DNA of 5,934 bases from Actinomycetota bacterium (GTDB lineage: Bacteria > Actinomycetota > Actinomycetes > S36-B12): NCBI GenBank assembly GCA_009700485.1, contig WLLZ01000103.1, positions 1 to 5,934 on the forward strand. Direction: 5' to 3'. The translations under genes were made by a program, and so were the position numbers. A model generated the notes under the pieces. That model had not been told where the DNA came from and did not search any database. It was given only the letters and a program-made list of their open reading frames with translations. This document shows, piece by piece, positions 5,431 through 5,934 of the stretch; the first letter of the stretch is position 1, and every line of letters starts with the position of its first letter.

Positions 5431-5701
5431 CTGCTGGACCCGCAGGAGGAGTTGTAGGAAATACTTCGATGTCCCAAATCGCAGCCATTGGAAGAGAAAG
5501 AATCGCATCCATAACGATCTCCTGATTTTCACCGGCCGTTTCAATAAACGCAGTTCTTTTTGGCATCGAGATTTTGATAGAGGTAATGATTCCAAGCGCC
5601 TCTAGCTCTTTTGCACGCGCTTGCTCGGCTGGAATAAGTGCTTGAATCTGTTCCATCGTGGCTTCGGCTTTAAAGGTTGAGACAATCATGAATGTTTGCA
5701 T
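5426..5701 (-). CDS. Small muconolactone-isomerase-like alpha/beta protein
   Basis: A 91-residue cytoplasmic protein. The pattern fits a ferredoxin-like dimeric alpha/beta barrel: strand 3-9 (TFMIVST), a long helix about 15-36 with EQARAKELEALG, strands 39-46 and 50-56, a second helix 58-69, and a last strand WDIEVFP (76-82). The series 'E-x-A-R-A-x-E-L-x-x-x-G' and 'L-S-L-P-x-x-x-x-x-D-I-E-V-x-P' resembles muconolactone delta-isomerase (MIase) family proteins, which are of the same length. True MIase acts in the beta-ketoadipate pathway, but no other gene of that pathway is here, so a catabolic role is not supported and a general ligand-binding or unknown enzymatic role is as likely. The start has AAGG seven bases upstream on the minus strand. 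It converges on the oxidoreductase with an 8-bp gap. Confidence 0.75.
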   Translation of the reverse strand: MQTFMIVSTFKAEATMEQIQALIPAEQARAKELEALGIITSIKISMPKRTAFIETAGENQEIVMDAILSLPMAAIWDIEVFPTTPPAGPAA

Positions 5702-5781
5702 TTCATGACCTTAACTGCCTTAAAGGTGTCCTGCAATAACTGAATGAAAGAAGAGTCGCCCTATAAGCCGTAACTGTTAGA

Positions 5782-5804
5782 GCACCTCGAACTCTGCCAG
5801 GTGC
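5782..5804 (-). other. Hairpin downstream of the RNase P RNA gene
   Basis: GCACCT and AGGTGC form a perfect six-pair stem around an 11-base loop, about 50 bases beyond the probable 3' end of rnpB. It has no T-tract. It could be part of the end of the rnpB transcript or of the leader of the minus-strand gene at 5426-5701; the evidence is weak. Confidence 0.25.
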
Positions 5805-5851
5805 GGACCATCATTGTCCCGGTACATCTCTTTGCCAAGTTGCCAAGGAAT

Positions 5852-5934
5852 GAAAGTGGACGAGTTGGCCTGTAAGCCGGATCCTGTTCCTCAATCGCCT
5901 TGCGGCGACCAATTCGATGATCATCCATCTGCGA
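5852..5934 (-). ncRNA. rnpB: RNase P RNA, 3' part (cut by window edge)
   Basis: This is the catalytic RNA of RNase P, which trims the 5' ends of tRNA precursors. Read on the minus strand, the conserved 3' segment GATCCGGCTTACAGG is followed by GGCCAACTCGTCC (5870-5858), the 3' strand of helix P1 as in actinobacterial type A RNAs. Before it lies a hairpin TCGCC-GCAA-GGCGA (5908-5895), matching P18 with its GNRA tetraloop, and at the edge CGCAGATGGATGATC, a conserved core piece. The 5' part, including the partner strand of P1, lies beyond the right end. The exact 3' end is uncertain by about 8 bases. The usual ACAGAA before the conserved CCGGC reads ACAGGA here. Confidence 0.92.

Noticed and set aside
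5832..5847. Tandem TTGCCAAG TTGCCAAG just past the rnpB 3' end
   Set aside because: Only two 8-bp units with no further copies; too short to call a repeat element or an attachment site.

Overview
The window looks like actinobacterial DNA of moderate GC content. This rests on three things: the 3' part of an RNase P RNA of actinobacterial type at the right edge, two genes whose -10 boxes sit exactly where a leaderless actinobacterial transcript needs them, and a small SH3-like protein resembling the N-terminal domain of the actinobacterial Rv0428c acetyltransferase family. The species cannot be named; a freshwater or marine actinobacterium is only a guess.

Left edge (1-320): the first 21 codons of a minus-strand gene, possibly a beta-carbonic anhydrase, run off the left end. 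A plus-strand gene for a 73-residue SH3-like protein diverges from it.

Centre (about 320-4520): this is the most interesting part. In order it holds a secreted 171-residue protein with three copies of a short helical G-T-[IL]-T-x-A-Q repeat, a strong hairpin terminator, an OmpR/PhoB-type response regulator, its histidine kinase (4-bp ATGA overlap), and a Tat-exported DyP-type heme peroxidase of the EfeB kind. The upstream regions of the secreted protein gene (325-348) and the peroxidase gene (3114-3137) carry nearly the same 24-bp element, matching at 20 of 24 positions. Each copy is two 11-bp direct repeats around a CACAT core, the usual geometry for OmpR/PhoB-family regulators. The simplest reading is a self-contained envelope-response module: the kinase senses something outside the membrane, and the regulator switches on a secreted helical protein and an exported heme peroxidase. 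The signal is unknown.

Right part (4520-5934): a beta-hydroxyacid dehydrogenase-family oxidoreductase, probably NADP-dependent, has its own likely leaderless promoter. It converges, with an 8-bp gap, on a minus-strand gene for a small muconolactone-isomerase-like alpha/beta protein. Upstream of that gene on the same strand lies the 3' end of rnpB, cut by the window edge. No insertion sequence, CRISPR array, tRNA or phage gene was seen.
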